Part shown: piece after piece, positions 8,998 through 16,952 of the stretch
Numbering within the stretch: position 1 is the stretch's first letter
How the letters are laid out: each line of letters begins with the position of its first letter
From: Candidatus Mediterraneibacter faecipullorum
GTDB taxonomy: Bacteria; Bacillota; Clostridia; Lachnospirales; Lachnospiraceae
Length of the DNA: 36,002 bases
NCBI GenBank assembly: GCA_019119675.1
Contig: DWWO01000142.1
Span: 1-36,002 of the forward strand
Direction: 5' to 3'
Position numbers and translations under genes: made by a program
Notes under the pieces: generated by a model
Told to the model about the DNA's origin: nothing
What the model saw: the letters and a program-made list of their open reading frames with translations, nothing else
Database searches by the model: none

Positions 8998-10497
8998 GTG
9001 GGAAAACCGACAGGATTTATGGATTATGCAAGAAAAGACAAGACAGCGGAACAGCCGCTTGAGAGAATTAAGCATTTTAATGAGTTCTATACGCCTCTTC
9101 CGAAAGAGGAACAGGAACTGCAGGGGGCGCGGTGTATGGCGTGCGGCGTGCCGTTCTGCCAGTCAGGCTTAAACCTGATGGGGATGGCCAGCGGATGCCC
9201 GTTGCATAACCTTGTGCCGGAGTGGAACGATCTGATCTACAACGGCAACTGGGAGGAGGCATATTACCGTCTGGCGAAGACAAACAACTTCCCGGAGTTT
9301 ACTTCCCGGGTATGTCCGGCCCTCTGTGAGAATGCGTGTACGTGCGGACTCAATCAGGATCCGGTGGCGTCAAAGAGCAACGAATATGCCATCATTGAAA
9401 ATGCATATGACAAGGGATATGCAAAAGCCCGTCCGCCGAAAGTGCGCACAGGTAAAAAAGTAGCTGTCATCGGTTCTGGACCGTCCGGACTGGCGGCGGC
9501 GGACCTTCTCAACAGAAGAGGCCATCTGGTTACAGTGTTCGAGCGTGAGGATAAACCGGGCGGACTGCTCCGTTACGGCATTCCGAATATGAAGCTGGAG
9601 AAGCAGTACATTGACAGAAAGTTAAAGATCATGGAGGAAGAGGGCGTTGAGTTCCGCGTGAACTGCAATGTAGGGAAAGATGTAAAACCGGCTCAGCTCT
9701 TAAAAGAGTATGACCGCATCGTCCTCGCCTGCGGTGCGTCCCATCCCCGCGATATCAAAGCGACGGGGCGGGATGCTGAGGGAATCTATTTTGCAGTAGA
9801 TTTCCTGAAGTCTACGACGAAAGCACTCTGGTCTCACGATATGCAGCTTAAAGATGGAACATACATTTCTGCGAAAGGAAAAAATGTGATCGTCATCGGC
9901 GGCGGAGATACGGGAAATGATTGTGTCGGAACTTCTATCCGGCATGGCGCGAAGTCCGTGCTCCAGCTGGAGATGATGCCGAAAGCTCCGGATCAGAGAA
10001 CAGAGACAAATCCGTGGCCGGAGTGGCCGAGAATCTGCAAGACGGACTACGGCCAGCAGGAAGCGATCGCTGTGTTCGGGCATGACCCGCGCGTGTACCA
10101 GACGACCGTCAAAGAGTTTGTAAAAGACAAAAAAGGCAAACTCTGTAAAGCTGTTCTCATTAAGCTGGAGAGCAAGAAAGATGAAAAGGCCGGCAGGATG
10201 TATATGGCAGAGATCCCGGGCAGCGAGTATACAGTGGATGCTGATCTTGTACTGATCGCGGCCGGATTCCTCGGAAGCGAAGAATATGTAACAAAATCGT
10301 TCGGCGTGGAAGTCAATGAGCGTACGAACGTAAAGACCGAGCCGGGCAAATATGCGACAAATATCAAGCATGTGTTCACAGCCGGCGATATGCACAGAGG
10401 ACAGTCGCTTGTCGTGTGGGCGATCCGCGAGGGACGCGAGGCGGCAAGAGAAGTGGACGAAAGCCTGATGGGATATACGAACCTGAATATACAATAA
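8998..10497 (+). CDS. gltD: glutamate synthase (NADPH) small subunit
   Basis: Beta subunit of GOGAT, a 499-aa flavoprotein that passes electrons from NADPH through FAD and 4Fe-4S clusters to GltB. The N-terminal cluster region contains C46-x2-C49-x4-C54 (CMACGVPFC) and a further SGCPLHN, with more cysteines in the CPALCENACTCG stretch. An FAD Rossmann motif (GSGPSGLAAA) starts near residue 160, and an NADPH motif (GGGDTGNDC) lies near 302. Translation starts at GTG, supported by AGGAGG at 8983-8988, which overlaps the gltB stop codon and suggests coupled translation. Confidence 0.96.
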   Translation: MGKPTGFMDYARKDKTAEQPLERIKHFNEFYTPLPKEEQELQGARCMACGVPFCQSGLNLMGMASGCPLHNLVPEWNDLIYNGNWEEAYYRLAKTNNFPEFTSRVCPALCENACTCGLNQDPVASKSNEYAIIENAYDKGYAKARPPKVRTGKKVAVIGSGPSGLAAADLLNRRGHLVTVFEREDKPGGLLRYGIPNMKLEKQYIDRKLKIMEEEGVEFRVNCNVGKDVKPAQLLKEYDRIVLACGASHPRDIKATGRDAEGIYFAVDFLKSTTKALWSHDMQLKDGTYISAKGKNVIVIGGGDTGNDCVGTSIRHGAKSVLQLEMMPKAPDQRTETNPWPEWPRICKTDYGQQEAIAVFGHDPRVYQTTVKEFVKDKKGKLCKAVLIKLESKKDEKAGRMYMAEIPGSEYTVDADLVLIAAGFLGSEEYVTKSFGVEVNERTNVKTEPGKYATNIKHVFTAGDMHRGQSLVVWAIREGREAAREVDESLMGYTNLNIQ

Positions 10498-10512
10498 CTG
10501 ATAAATGCAAAA

Positions 10513-10544
10513 AACAGTTCCGCCGCAGTGCGGAGCTGTTTTTT
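10513..10544 (+). terminator. intrinsic terminator after gltBD
   Basis: An 11-bp stem (AACAGTTCCGC / GCGGAGCTGTT, one G-T pair) has a CGCAGT loop and runs into a T tract. A-rich sequence on the 5' side means it could also work in reverse. Confidence 0.88.
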
Positions 10545-10565
10545 GTGAAAAAATGCTGTTTTCTG

Positions 10566-10594
10566 TTGAAAAAGCAGTGCTTCTGCTGTATGAT
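10566..10594 (+). promoter_or_regulatory. promoter of the first NlpC/P60 gene
   Basis: TTGAAA (10566-10571) and TATGAT (10589-10594) are 17 bp apart. The surrounding CTGTTGAAAAA and TGTAT segments recur with identical spacing before the second NlpC/P60 gene, pointing to a shared promoter type. Confidence 0.7.
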
Positions 10595-10643
10595 GTTTCT
10601 ATATGAAAGCTGAGAACAAGATATAGATACAGAGGGTGAGTAC

Positions 10644-11825
10644 ATGAAATTCAGAAAAGTAAAACAAGTGCTGATCGTTTCGGCGCTTGTCTGCAGTATG
10701 TCGGCCGTACCGGTATATGCAGCGCCGGAAGGGTCGATAGACAGTCTTGAAGATGAGCAGTCAGAATTGAAAGATCAGAAGAATGATGCCCAGGATGAAC
10801 TGAATAGTCTGCAGACGCAGTTGGAAACACTGTTGTCCAAGGTGGCGGAACTGGAGGATAAACTGATCAGTACGGGACAGAAGATCAGTCAGGCGAAAGA
10901 CGATCTCGTTGTTGCCGAAGAAAAACGGCAGGATCAGTATGATTCTATGAAACTGCGGATCAAATATATGTATGAGTCAGGCGGAGATACTGCAGCGTTG
11001 GAGAAAGTGCTTACCTCCGGAGATATTACAAGTATGCTGACGCAGGCGGAGTATTCACAGCAGGTACATAATTATGACCGCGCACAGCTCAAAGAATATG
11101 CGGATACGGTGCAGGAGATACAGGATCTTGAGGATACGCTTGAAACGGAAATGACGGATCTGCAGGCTCTTGAAGCGGACTACCAGGAACAGCAGGATGA
11201 GCTGAATACAACGATCGCATCCAAACAGGATGAAATATCAAACCTCGACGGCATGATCCAGGAAGCGGCAAGAAAGATCGTGGCAGAGAGACAGCGCCAG
11301 GAGGAAGAAGCCAGACAGCAGCAGGAAGCAGCGTCAAATGACAGTAATGGAGGAGAACAGGATAACGCTCCGGCGGACAGTCCGCAGACTTCCGCACCGT
11401 CTCAGGATGTACAAACACCTTCAGAGGATAATGGCGGCGGAGATGACTCTTATGAAGAACCTGCCCAGGATACAGGCGGAGGCAGTGAACCGTCGTATGA
11501 TTCCTCGTCGGGAAATGCGGCGGTAGACCGTGCGATGTCGAAACAGGGCCTTCCCTATGCATGGGGCGAAGCAGGGCCAGATTCATTTGACTGTTCCGGT
11601 CTTGTAAGCTATGCTCTGACCGGAAGTTATGTACATACATGGACAACTTATGACTTTATGTCATGGCCAAGAGTAAGCGACCCGCAACCCGGGGACGTCT
11701 GCACTACATCTACCCACTGCGGCCTTTACATCGGGGGCGGGATGATGGTCCACGCACCCCACAGCGGCGATGTGGTCAAGGTAAGTCCTGTCCAGAGCGG
11801 TATGATCTATGTCAGACGTCCATAA
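10644..11825 (+). CDS. secreted NlpC/P60 peptidoglycan hydrolase, paralogue 1
   Basis: Exported 393-aa cell-wall hydrolase, expected to cut peptide stems of peptidoglycan. A signal peptide covers residues 1-27, with likely cleavage after VYA. A long coiled coil runs from about 30 to 225, in the style of PcsB/CwlO-type proteins. A Gln-, Ser-, Gly- and Pro-rich linker follows (about 225-290). The C-terminal NlpC/P60 domain has the catalytic triad candidates C317 (DCSG), H358 (HCGLYIG) and H370. GAGGGTGAG is the ribosome binding site. It is monocistronic between its own promoter and terminator. The next gene is a close paralogue. A role in daughter-cell separation or wall turnover is inferred from family and architecture. 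Confidence 0.92.
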   Translation: MKFRKVKQVLIVSALVCSMSAVPVYAAPEGSIDSLEDEQSELKDQKNDAQDELNSLQTQLETLLSKVAELEDKLISTGQKISQAKDDLVVAEEKRQDQYDSMKLRIKYMYESGGDTAALEKVLTSGDITSMLTQAEYSQQVHNYDRAQLKEYADTVQEIQDLEDTLETEMTDLQALEADYQEQQDELNTTIASKQDEISNLDGMIQEAARKIVAERQRQEEEARQQQEAASNDSNGGEQDNAPADSPQTSAPSQDVQTPSEDNGGGDDSYEEPAQDTGGGSEPSYDSSSGNAAVDRAMSKQGLPYAWGEAGPDSFDCSGLVSYALTGSYVHTWTTYDFMSWPRVSDPQPGDVCTTSTHCGLYIGGGMMVHAPHSGDVVKVSPVQSGMIYVRRP

Positions 11826-11839
11826 GTAACAGATCCAGA

Positions 11840-11869
11840 AACTCCCGGAGAAATATCCGGGAGTTTTTT
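11840..11869 (+). terminator. intrinsic terminator after NlpC/P60 gene 1
   Basis: A 10-bp stem AACTCCCGGA / TCCGGGAGTT with a GAAATA loop is followed by TTTT. Confidence 0.88.
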
Positions 11870-11996
11870 GTGAAGAAATATTACAAAAATATTAAAAAAC
11901 TATTGAAAAACTCTGCATAATTTATTATAATTTATTTCAATGCAGAATGACAGAAGAAGAGAAGACCCACAAATATGCATTTTTTTTGATATGCTG

Positions 11997-12025
11997 TTGA
12001 AAAATATGCTTTTATGTTGTATCAT
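11997..12025 (+). promoter_or_regulatory. promoter of the second NlpC/P60 gene
   Basis: TTGAAA (11997-12002) and TATCAT (12020-12025) are 17 bp apart. From CTGTTGAAAAA to the end of the -10 box the length matches the first paralogue's promoter exactly (32 nt). Confidence 0.65.
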
Positions 12026-12071
12026 GCGTATGTGTGGGGATATAGATAACATAATAGGGAAAGGTGAAGAG

Positions 12072-13187
12072 ATGAGATTGAGAAAAAGAGTACATAGCGC
12101 GTTTATCGCTACAGTTCTTACCTGTTCGTTGGCGGTGACTCCGGTGCTTGCCGCACCTGATACGCTTGAGAGCCTTCAGCAGGAGCAGGAGGATCTTAAA
12201 AATCAGAAGGAAGCTGCCCAGAACGAGCTGAACAGTCTCCAGTCGGATCTGGATACAATCGTTACAAAGCTGGCGGATCTGGAAGATCAGCTGATTGCCA
12301 AAGGAGAAGAGATTATTCAGATCAAAGCAGATCTTGAGGCGGCTGAAGAGAAGCGTCAGGAACAGTACGATGCAATGAAGCTTCGTATTAAATACATGTA
12401 TGAAGCAGGCACCGGTTCAGCAACGATGGAAAAGGTCATGACTTCAGGTGACATTTCCAGCATGCTGACACAGGCTGAGTATTTACAGCAGGTACATGAT
12501 TATGACCGGGAACAGCTTCAGGAATATGCAGATACTGTACAGGAGATTGAGGATCTGCAGGCAAAGAGTGAACAGGAACTGGCAGATCTGGAAGATCTTG
12601 AAAGCGAATACCAGCAGCAGGAAGAAAATCTGAATTCGATGATCTCTTCCAAGTCGGATGAGGTTTCCAATCTGGACGGAATGCTCCAGGAAGCTGCGAG
12701 AAAGATTCAGGAAGAAAAAGACCGTCAGGAGGCTGAGGCTGAGAGACAGCGTCAGCTGGAAGAACAGCAGAGACAGCAGGCGCAGAATGAGCCCGTGAGC
12801 GGTGGCTCCGGGGGTCAATCCGGCGGTGGCGGCAGTACTTCATCAGGTTCAGATGATTCGTACGATGCCGTAACAGGAAATGCAATTGTTGATCGTGCAT
12901 ACAGCAAGATCGGGCTTTGGTACGAATGGGGTGCATGCGGGCCGAATACATTCGATTGTTCCGGACTTGTAAGTTATGCGTTGACGGGAAGTTATTCCAG
13001 GCTTGGTACAACCTACACATTCATGGGCTGGACAAGAGTAAGCAATCCGCAGCCGGGCGATGTTTGTACAAGCTGGACACATTGTGGTATCTACATAGGA
13101 AACGGACAGATGATACATGCTCCGCATACAGGTGCTCAGATAACAATCGGATCTGTTCCGAGCAATATGATTTATGTCCGTTACTAA
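12072..13187 (+). CDS. secreted NlpC/P60 peptidoglycan hydrolase, paralogue 2
   Basis: A 371-aa paralogue of the preceding hydrolase with the same layout: signal peptide (1-27, cleavage near VLA), coiled coil (about 30-225), low-complexity Gln/Gly/Ser linker, and C-terminal NlpC/P60 domain with C296 (DCSG), H337 (HCGIYIG) and H349. The frame is open further upstream, but ATG 12072 is chosen because it gives a proper signal peptide, sits behind AAAGGTGAAGAG, and lies downstream of the promoter. The coiled coil and catalytic domain are strongly conserved between the two copies while the linker has diverged. This suggests tandem duplication with a different reach or exposure of the catalytic domain. 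Confidence 0.92.
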   Translation: MRLRKRVHSAFIATVLTCSLAVTPVLAAPDTLESLQQEQEDLKNQKEAAQNELNSLQSDLDTIVTKLADLEDQLIAKGEEIIQIKADLEAAEEKRQEQYDAMKLRIKYMYEAGTGSATMEKVMTSGDISSMLTQAEYLQQVHDYDREQLQEYADTVQEIEDLQAKSEQELADLEDLESEYQQQEENLNSMISSKSDEVSNLDGMLQEAARKIQEEKDRQEAEAERQRQLEEQQRQQAQNEPVSGGSGGQSGGGGSTSSGSDDSYDAVTGNAIVDRAYSKIGLWYEWGACGPNTFDCSGLVSYALTGSYSRLGTTYTFMGWTRVSNPQPGDVCTSWTHCGIYIGNGQMIHAPHTGAQITIGSVPSNMIYVRY

Positions 13188-13207
13188 AAAACAGAAAAGG
13201 AATTATA

Positions 13208-13235
13208 CCCTGCGGTAAAACCGCAGGGTTTTCTT
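13208..13235 (+). terminator. intrinsic terminator after NlpC/P60 gene 2
   Basis: An 8-bp stem CCCTGCGG / CCGCAGGG with loop TAAAA is followed by TTTTCTT. Confidence 0.88.
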
Positions 13236-13246
13236 ATGTGCTTCTC

Positions 13247-13275
13247 TTGTCAGACACTGACCGCTGTGTTAAAAT
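13247..13275 (+). promoter_or_regulatory. promoter of cobO
   Basis: TTGTCA (13247-13252) and TAAAAT (13270-13275) are separated by 17 bp, 30 nt before the cobO start. No riboswitch-like leader lies between this promoter and cobO. Confidence 0.65.
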
Positions 13276-13305
13276 AAAAAAGATTTTACAGAGAGGACAG
13301 AAGAG

Positions 13306-13833
13306 ATGACAAAGGGACTGATCCATATTTACTGCGGAGACGGAAAAGGAAAGACATCAGCGGCTACAGGACTGGCTGTCCGCGCGGCAGGATGCGGTAA
13401 GAAAGTGCTTTTTGCCCGCTTTCTGAAAAATGAAGAGTCGGGAGAACTTGCAATTCTGGATAAGGTTCCGGGAATCCATGTCATTCATCTGGAAAAGTCA
13501 TATGGGTTTTTCAATACGCTTTCTGAGAGCGGGAAAGAAGAAGTGCGTCATATGTACGGAAAAGTGTGGAGTAACATACCGGAAATGGTATCCGGGGGAG
13601 CATACGATATCCTTGTTATGGATGAATTCATGGCAGCGTACAGATATGGCCTGATCCCGCAGGAGGAGGCGCTTGCATTCCTGCAGGAAAAACCGGAGAG
13701 TCTGGAGGTCGTCCTGACGGGGCGTGATCCGGATGAAAAGCTTGTGGAACTGGCAGATTATGTGTCAGAGATCCGCAAGGTAAAGCATCCCTTTGACCGG
13801 GGCATCCGGGCGAGAAGAGGGATCGAGTATTAG
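13306..13833 (+). CDS. cobO: cob(I)yrinic acid a,c-diamide adenosyltransferase
   Basis: ATP:corrinoid adenosyltransferase of the CobA/CobO/BtuR family, which attaches the 5'-deoxyadenosyl upper ligand to cob(I)alamin precursors. The product is 175 aa, the family norm. The P-loop GDGKGKTS (11-18) lies right after the first beta strand, and the LVMDEFMAAYRYGL segment near residues 104-117 is a typical family core. AGAGAGGA precedes the ATG. It begins the cobalamin locus but lies upstream of the B12 riboswitch, so it may escape that control. No clear terminator separates it from the riboswitch, so read-through into the cbi genes is likely. Confidence 0.93.
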   Translation: MTKGLIHIYCGDGKGKTSAATGLAVRAAGCGKKVLFARFLKNEESGELAILDKVPGIHVIHLEKSYGFFNTLSESGKEEVRHMYGKVWSNIPEMVSGGAYDILVMDEFMAAYRYGLIPQEEALAFLQEKPESLEVVLTGRDPDEKLVELADYVSEIRKVKHPFDRGIRARRGIEY

Positions 13834-13870
13834 TATGGTGCCCGGAATAATCAGCGGACACCACACAGAG

Positions 13871-14091
13871 CCAGATCCGGCATACATTTAAAAGATATAG
13901 AGGAAGTCAGGTGAGAATCCTGCACAATACCCGTTGCTGTATTGGAGGAGCAGTGTCTCATATGGAGCAGTGTAAGGCTTATGTAGTGGCAGAGCCGGAC
14001 TGTATAAAAGGTCACTGGGGCGACGCCCCGGGAAGGCGGAGACACCTGTGATGATACCTAAGTCAGAATATTCGCTTTTAAATGGATCTGG
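13871..14091 (+). promoter_or_regulatory. adenosylcobalamin riboswitch
   Basis: Conserved B12-aptamer blocks appear in order: GGTGAGAATCC at 13910-13920 followed by GCAC, a CAATAC/GTATTG hairpin (13925-13944), CACTGGGG with a GGGGCGACGCCCC hairpin and GGGAAGGCGG (14013-14039), then AAGTCAGAATATTCGC (14060-14075). The closing helix pairs CATTTAAAAG (13885-13894) with CTTTTAAATG (14075-14084). It can be lengthened by CCAGATC (13871-13877) pairing with GATCTGG (14085-14091) across a 5' bulge. The cbiM ribosome binding site AAGGAGAG (14113-14120) begins only 22 nt after the aptamer, and no terminator hairpin is seen. Control of cbiM translation is therefore more likely than premature termination. 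Ligand binding should lower synthesis of the cobalt importer and corrin genes. Confidence 0.9.
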
Positions 14092-14126
14092 GGATTACGG
14101 GAATATGATCATAAGGAGAGAGAACA

Positions 14127-14882
14127 ATGCCAAAAAAACACAAAATCTTACTGAGGGCATACATTGCGTTTGCTGCGCTGTTTGCCATCGCACCTGCATC
14201 CAATGCGATGCACATCATGGAGGGCTATCTGCCGGCAGGGTACTGCGTGGCTTGGGGAGTCATCTGCCTGCCGTTTCTGATTGCAGGATTTATTTCACTT
14301 AAAAACAAAGTAAAAGAAAACAGAAGGAACTTAACATTGATTGCTATGTCAGGAGCGTTTATCTTCGTGATCTCGTCACTGAAGATCCCGTCAGTGACAG
14401 GAAGCTGCTCTCATATGACAGGAACAGGGCTCGGTGCAATCCTGTTCGGACCTGCATCAGTCAGTGTTCTGGGAATCATTGTTTTGATCTTCCAGGCTGT
14501 GCTGCTCGCACATGGAGGCCTGACTACGCTTGGCGCCAACACATTTTCCATGGCAATCGCGGGGCCGCTTGTTTCTTTTGGAATATATAAACTGTGCCAG
14601 ACCATGAAAGTCAACCGCCGGGTCGGCGTCTTTCTGGCGGCATTTCTGGGAGATATCTTTACATACTGTGTGACAAGCATACAGCTTGCCCTCGCCTACC
14701 CGTCCGAGGCAGGCGGTGTGGCAGCATCTGCAGTAAAATTCCTGGGGGTGTTCGCGCCAACACAGCTTCCTCTTGCCGTCATTGAGGGTATACTTACAGT
14801 CGTGATCGTGATCGGCCTTGAGACTTATGCAAAACCGGAACTTAAGAGGATTGGTTTTTTCAACGAAAGAAAGGAGGCGTAA
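14127..14882 (+). CDS. cbiM: cobalt ECF transporter, substrate-binding membrane component CbiM
   Basis: Substrate-specific S-component-like membrane subunit of the CbiMNQO energy-coupling-factor cobalt importer. The 251-aa protein has a signal-like N-terminus; cleavage after SNA (residue 27) would expose Met28-His29 of MHIMEGYLP. This matches the known N-terminal Met-His metal site of CbiM/NikM proteins. About six further membrane segments follow, including the conserved SCSHMTGTGL region near 92-101. It starts 36 nt after the riboswitch aptamer behind AAGGAGAG. Co2+ rather than Ni2+ is inferred from the B12 riboswitch and the corrin genes downstream. Confidence 0.95.
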   Translation: MPKKHKILLRAYIAFAALFAIAPASNAMHIMEGYLPAGYCVAWGVICLPFLIAGFISLKNKVKENRRNLTLIAMSGAFIFVISSLKIPSVTGSCSHMTGTGLGAILFGPASVSVLGIIVLIFQAVLLAHGGLTTLGANTFSMAIAGPLVSFGIYKLCQTMKVNRRVGVFLAAFLGDIFTYCVTSIQLALAYPSEAGGVAASAVKFLGVFAPTQLPLAVIEGILTVVIVIGLETYAKPELKRIGFFNERKEA

Positions 14883-14886
14883 GGAC

Positions 14887-15216
14887 ATGACAAAAAATAC
14901 AAAGACAGTTATCATACTGCTTGTCATTGCGGTCCTGATCGCCGTTATTCCCGTGGCTGCTTTAAGAGGTGCTGAGTTCGGCGGCTCAGATGATGCAGGA
15001 AGCGTAATGGTGGAAGAAATCCATGGCGAGTATGAGCCGTGGTTTACGCCTGTCCTTGAGACGGCACTCGGCGGCGAGCTGCCGGGAGAACTCGAGAGCC
15101 TGCTCTTCTGCGTGCAGACCGGCATCGGAGTAGGTGTGATCGCATTTTTCATGGGACGCTTCGTAGAGCGAAGGAAGTGGATGAAGAAGACAGGAGAAGA
15201 AGATGATCCTGATTGA
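14887..15216 (+). CDS. cbiN: cobalt ECF transporter auxiliary subunit CbiN
   Basis: Small accessory membrane protein (109 aa) that supports metal loading of CbiM. Two membrane segments are visible, at residues 7-26 and about 74-92, joined by an acidic extracellular loop containing GEYEPWFTPVLE, the usual CbiN signature region. The ATG is 4 nt after the cbiM stop and follows AAAGGAGG. Its 3' end overlaps cbiQ by 14 nt. Confidence 0.93.
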   Translation: MTKNTKTVIILLVIAVLIAVIPVAALRGAEFGGSDDAGSVMVEEIHGEYEPWFTPVLETALGGELPGELESLLFCVQTGIGVGVIAFFMGRFVERRKWMKKTGEEDDPD

Positions 15217-15967
15217 TAAACTGAGTTACCGGTCAAAACTGAGATATGTAAATGCATCAGAGAAGCTTATGTATGCCGTGCTGACCCTGATACTGTGTAT
15301 CCTAAGCCATTCAGTCAGAGTGGCTGCACTGGTATTTGTTATCAATGGAATCTTGACAGTGGGAAAGGGGGGAATCCCCCTTTCTCGTTATGTAAAGCTT
15401 CTTATGATCCCGCTTGCCTTTCTGATCGTGGGAACCGCGGCGATCGTGGTAAATGTGTCGAAAGTCCCTTTGGATGCCTTCGCATTTCGTCTGGGCGAAT
15501 GGTACATCACAGGAAGCATGGCGGGGATATACCGGGCACTTGAACTGTGTGCGACGGCACTTTCGGCAGTTACATGCCTGTATTTTCTGTCGCTCAATAC
15601 TGTTATGACAGATATACTGGATGCACTGAGAAAGCTCCATTTCCCGTCTCTTCTGATCGAGCTTATGCTTCTGATCTACCGTTTTATCTTTGTACTATTT
15701 CAGACGGCGTCCGCCATTACCGTGTCACAGCAGGCACGTCTCGGCAACAGGGATTTTAAAACACGGATACGCTCTTTCGGTGCGATGGGATCTGAACTTT
15801 TTATTCTGGCGCTGAAGCGGTCGAATGTGCTCTATGATGCTATGGAGTCCAGATGCTATGACGGAAACATCCGTGTGCTGACCAGAATGCAGCCGCCAAG
15901 AGCGGGAGAGATTGCGGCGATCGCGGCGATTGAACTTATCCTTGTCCTTGTCTGGATCTGCGGATAG
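15203..15967 (+). CDS. cbiQ: cobalt ECF transporter T component CbiQ
   Basis: Transmembrane coupling (T) subunit of the ECF importer, 254 aa, linking CbiM to the ATPase. Hydrophobic segments lie near 24-62, 70-90, 107-130 and 150-170. The cytoplasmic coupling region contains the two Arg-bearing short motifs usual for the family (near RLGNRDF and AMESRCYDG). It overlaps the end of cbiN, suggesting translational coupling. The C-terminus ends in a last membrane helix. Confidence 0.94.
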   Translation: MILIDKLSYRSKLRYVNASEKLMYAVLTLILCILSHSVRVAALVFVINGILTVGKGGIPLSRYVKLLMIPLAFLIVGTAAIVVNVSKVPLDAFAFRLGEWYITGSMAGIYRALELCATALSAVTCLYFLSLNTVMTDILDALRKLHFPSLLIELMLLIYRFIFVLFQTASAITVSQQARLGNRDFKTRIRSFGAMGSELFILALKRSNVLYDAMESRCYDGNIRVLTRMQPPRAGEIAAIAAIELILVLVWICG

Positions 15968-16050
15968 TCTGAAGGAGTGAGCAGAACCGGGAACCCGTTG
16001 GAAACTGCGGTGCTGCTGCGTATGAATGTGAGAATATGGAGAGAAATACG

Positions 16051-16890
16051 ATGAAGCGAGAGGAAGACTGGGTGATAGAGGCACTGGACGTCTCTTACAC
16101 TTATGACGGAAATGATGAAAGAGCACTGGACGGTCTGAATCTTAAGATCCGCCGCGGGACGAAAGTTGCGTTCATGGGCGGAAACGGTTCGGGAAAATCC
16201 ACGTTTTTTCTCTGCCTGAATGGAATACGAAGACCGGATACAGGAAAAATACGTATCGACGGAAAAGCCATCGAATATACGCGAAAAGGGCTGCTGGAGG
16301 TGCGGGGCAGAGTGGGGATCGTATTTCAGGAACCGGACGACCAGCTCTTTTCTGCCAGTGTGTATGAGGAGATCTCTTTCGGCATACTGAATCTGGGAGC
16401 AGATGAAGAAACTGCGAGAAGCGAAGTGGAGAGCGTGATAGAGGAACTGGAGATCACTCCTTTCCAGGACCGCCCCGCGCACGCTCTGAGCGGAGGACAG
16501 AAGAAGCAGGTTGCCATTGCCGATATCCTGGTCATGCACCCTGAGGTAATGATACTGGATGAACCTGCGGCAGCACTTGATCCGAAACATACAAAGAAAG
16601 TACAGCAGATTGTGGATCATCTCACTGAAAAAGGCATTACGGTCCTGATGGCAACTCACGACATCGACTATGCATACGCCTGGGCAGATGAGATCATTCT
16701 CATGCACGAAGGAAAAGTAATCCGCCAGGGAACACCTTTTGATGTGTGTTCGGACAGGGCGGCACTTAAAACAGCAAGTCTGGAAGTGCCCGCGGTGCTC
16801 AGAATACACCAGAGGCTGAAAGAAAAAGGACTGATACCGGAAGATGCGGTTCCTCCGGGAAGTGTAGATGAACTTGTAGAAAGCCTGTGA
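16051..16890 (+). CDS. cbiO: cobalt ECF transporter ATPase CbiO
   Basis: ABC-type ATPase that powers CbiMNQ cobalt uptake. From ATG 16051 the product is 279 aa. Walker A GGNGSGKST is at 43-51, the signature LSGGQ near 146-150, Walker B VMILDEP near 165-171, and the switch His in ATHD near 201. An in-frame ATG at 16036 would add five residues, but GGAGAG at 16038-16043 is then inside the gene and best serves the ATG at 16051, so the downstream start is preferred. An 83-nt gap separates it from cbiQ, with only a weak CCGGGAACCCG hairpin and no terminator. Confidence 0.94.
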   Translation: MKREEDWVIEALDVSYTYDGNDERALDGLNLKIRRGTKVAFMGGNGSGKSTFFLCLNGIRRPDTGKIRIDGKAIEYTRKGLLEVRGRVGIVFQEPDDQLFSASVYEEISFGILNLGADEETARSEVESVIEELEITPFQDRPAHALSGGQKKQVAIADILVMHPEVMILDEPAAALDPKHTKKVQQIVDHLTEKGITVLMATHDIDYAYAWADEIILMHEGKVIRQGTPFDVCSDRAALKTASLEVPAVLRIHQRLKEKGLIPEDAVPPGSVDELVESL

Positions 16891-16952
16891 GCCGTGGAGA
16901 CACAGAAAACCATTAGAGGTAAGAGAAAACAGAAAAGAAAGGAATATGTAAG

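Noticed and set aside
15968..16050. Possible regulatory hairpin between cbiQ and cbiO (CCGGGAACCCG)
   Set aside because: Stem is only 3-4 bp with a tiny loop and no T tract; too weak to call.
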